The notes under the pieces are model-generated. The model did no database searches. It was not told the origin of the DNA and worked only from the letters and a program-made list of their open reading frames with translations. This document shows positions 63,400 to 64,000 of a DNA stretch of 64,000 bases, one piece after another. How positions within the stretch are numbered: position 1 is the first letter of the stretch; each line of letters begins with the position of its first letter. This DNA comes from JAKFWF01 sp963732635 (lineage in GTDB: Bacteria; Pseudomonadota; Alphaproteobacteria; Rhizobiales; Hyphomicrobiaceae), in contig CAVTAL010000035.1 in the NCBI GenBank assembly GCA_963732635.1, positions 434,001 through 498,000 of the forward strand, written 5' to 3'. The position numbers were made by a program, and so were the translations under genes.

Positions 63400-64000
63400 T
63401 CAGAAACGGAAATGCCAGACGGCCGAACCGGTCAGGACGAGGCTGCGGGTGTCGGCTTCGTCGGCTGGAACCCAGTTGGCCGGCCCGACGGTGCGCATCG
63501 CCGAGGCGTTGAGGACGAGCCCGTCGAGAAGCAGCGTCTTTGTATCGCGGAACGGCTGCCAGACGACTTTGCCGCCGACCCATTCGACATCGGTTTGCGA
63601 ACTGCGTGGCTCGCTGCTGCTCAGCCAGAAGGCGCCTTCATAGAACGGGCCGAAGGCCAGGCCGAGGCGATCGCTCGCTAGCAGAAGGCTGGTGGTCGCG
63701 TAGGCGTGCAGGTTGTCTTCAGGACCGGTGCGATGATCGAGCTTGAAATCGACGCTGCCAATCAGCGAAGTGCCGGGCGGGCCGAGGTGCCATTGGCTGT
63801 GAGCAGTAATGCCGACAAACAAATTGTTTTCGGTGGCTGTGCCGTCGTGCGCTGGCAGAATGCTGTCGCCGATAATGGCATTGACGACGAAGCGCCGGCT
63901 GGTGGACGGGCCGGTATCGAGCAAATTGACGTTGACGGTGAGTGTTTGGCGTGTCGGCGAACGAGGCGCTGAATTTGTCGTTCGAATTTAGTAATCCAAT
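63400..64000 (-). pseudogene. outer-membrane-type protein, frameshifted and cut by the window edge
   Basis: The main frame has beta-rich stretches (FVGITAHSQWHL, GSVDFKLDHRT, AYATTSLLLASDRLGLAFG) and ends in SAVWHFRF, a C-terminal Phe typical of outer membrane barrels. The frame towards the window edge (LLNSNDKFSASFADT) joins it as TLTVNVNLLDTGPSTSRRF if one base is removed at about 63948-63949. The N terminus lies beyond the window. No specific family is recognised. Confidence 0.55.

Overview
The window looks like chromosomal DNA of an alphaproteobacterium, most likely of the order Hyphomicrobiales (Rhizobiales). The evidence is high GC coding sequence throughout, a zinc-finger-less AccD of rhizobial type next to FolC, a rhizobial-style guaB / MAPEG / rsmB neighbourhood, GcrA-like and DUF1203/DUF1489/DUF1761 proteins, FixK/FNR-type boxes, and a pair of palindromic REP-like elements. 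No phage, transposase, plasmid or CRISPR feature was found. The window starts inside a methyltransferase gene and ends inside an outer-membrane-type gene.

Layout. 0-9.3 kb: methyltransferase, OmpW with a divergent Crp/Fnr regulator and three FNR/FixK-like boxes between them, an exported FG-GAP protein, a ThDP enzyme, mutS and a PRISE-type reductase coupled to mutS. 9.6-18.3 kb: BON/OmpA envelope protein (frameshifted) with a membrane partner, DUF1203, DUF1761, acetyl-CoA synthetase, a TadG-like VWA protein and a HAD phosphatase. 18.5-24.6 kb: an RNA and toxin-biology block made of a VapBC-like pair with its own operator and a third coupled gene, the rtcB-prfH ribosome rescue/repair operon with a leader ORF, then rsmB, MAPEG and a Fic enzyme. 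24.7-37.5 kb: guaB, uronate dehydrogenase, an SDR, a histone-deacetylase-like enzyme, trpA-accD-folC, DUF1489, an aminotransferase, two coupled EamA exporters and an HpcH/HpaI aldolase.

37.5-43.4 kb: mntH and DUF1007 (both frameshifted) with Fur/Mur-like motifs, two abutting tRNA-like sequences with GUU anticodons, a long leader and a slipin gene, then two RlpA paralogues. 43.6-49.5 kb: SDR, amidase, peptide-type solute-binding protein, small conserved proteins, rsgA and a stand-alone GcrA C-terminal domain. 49.8-57 kb: thiolase, acyl-CoA ligase (frameshifted) and quinone oxidoreductase, which may be one acid-degradation operon, followed by a TAXI-TRAP transporter. 57-64 kb: ispA, mtgA, an AtuA-type hydrolase operon, a REP pair, a UgpB-like binding protein and a broken outer-membrane-type gene.

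Seven otherwise well-conserved reading frames are broken by small indels. Six of these fit one extra base and one fits a slip in a GC dinucleotide run. This pattern points to sequencing or assembly error more than to true gene decay, so the frameshifted entries should be read as probably intact genes. The most interesting biology is the rtcB-prfH operon beside a toxin-antitoxin cassette and the tRNA-like pair in front of the slipin gene, which may both belong to RNA damage responses.
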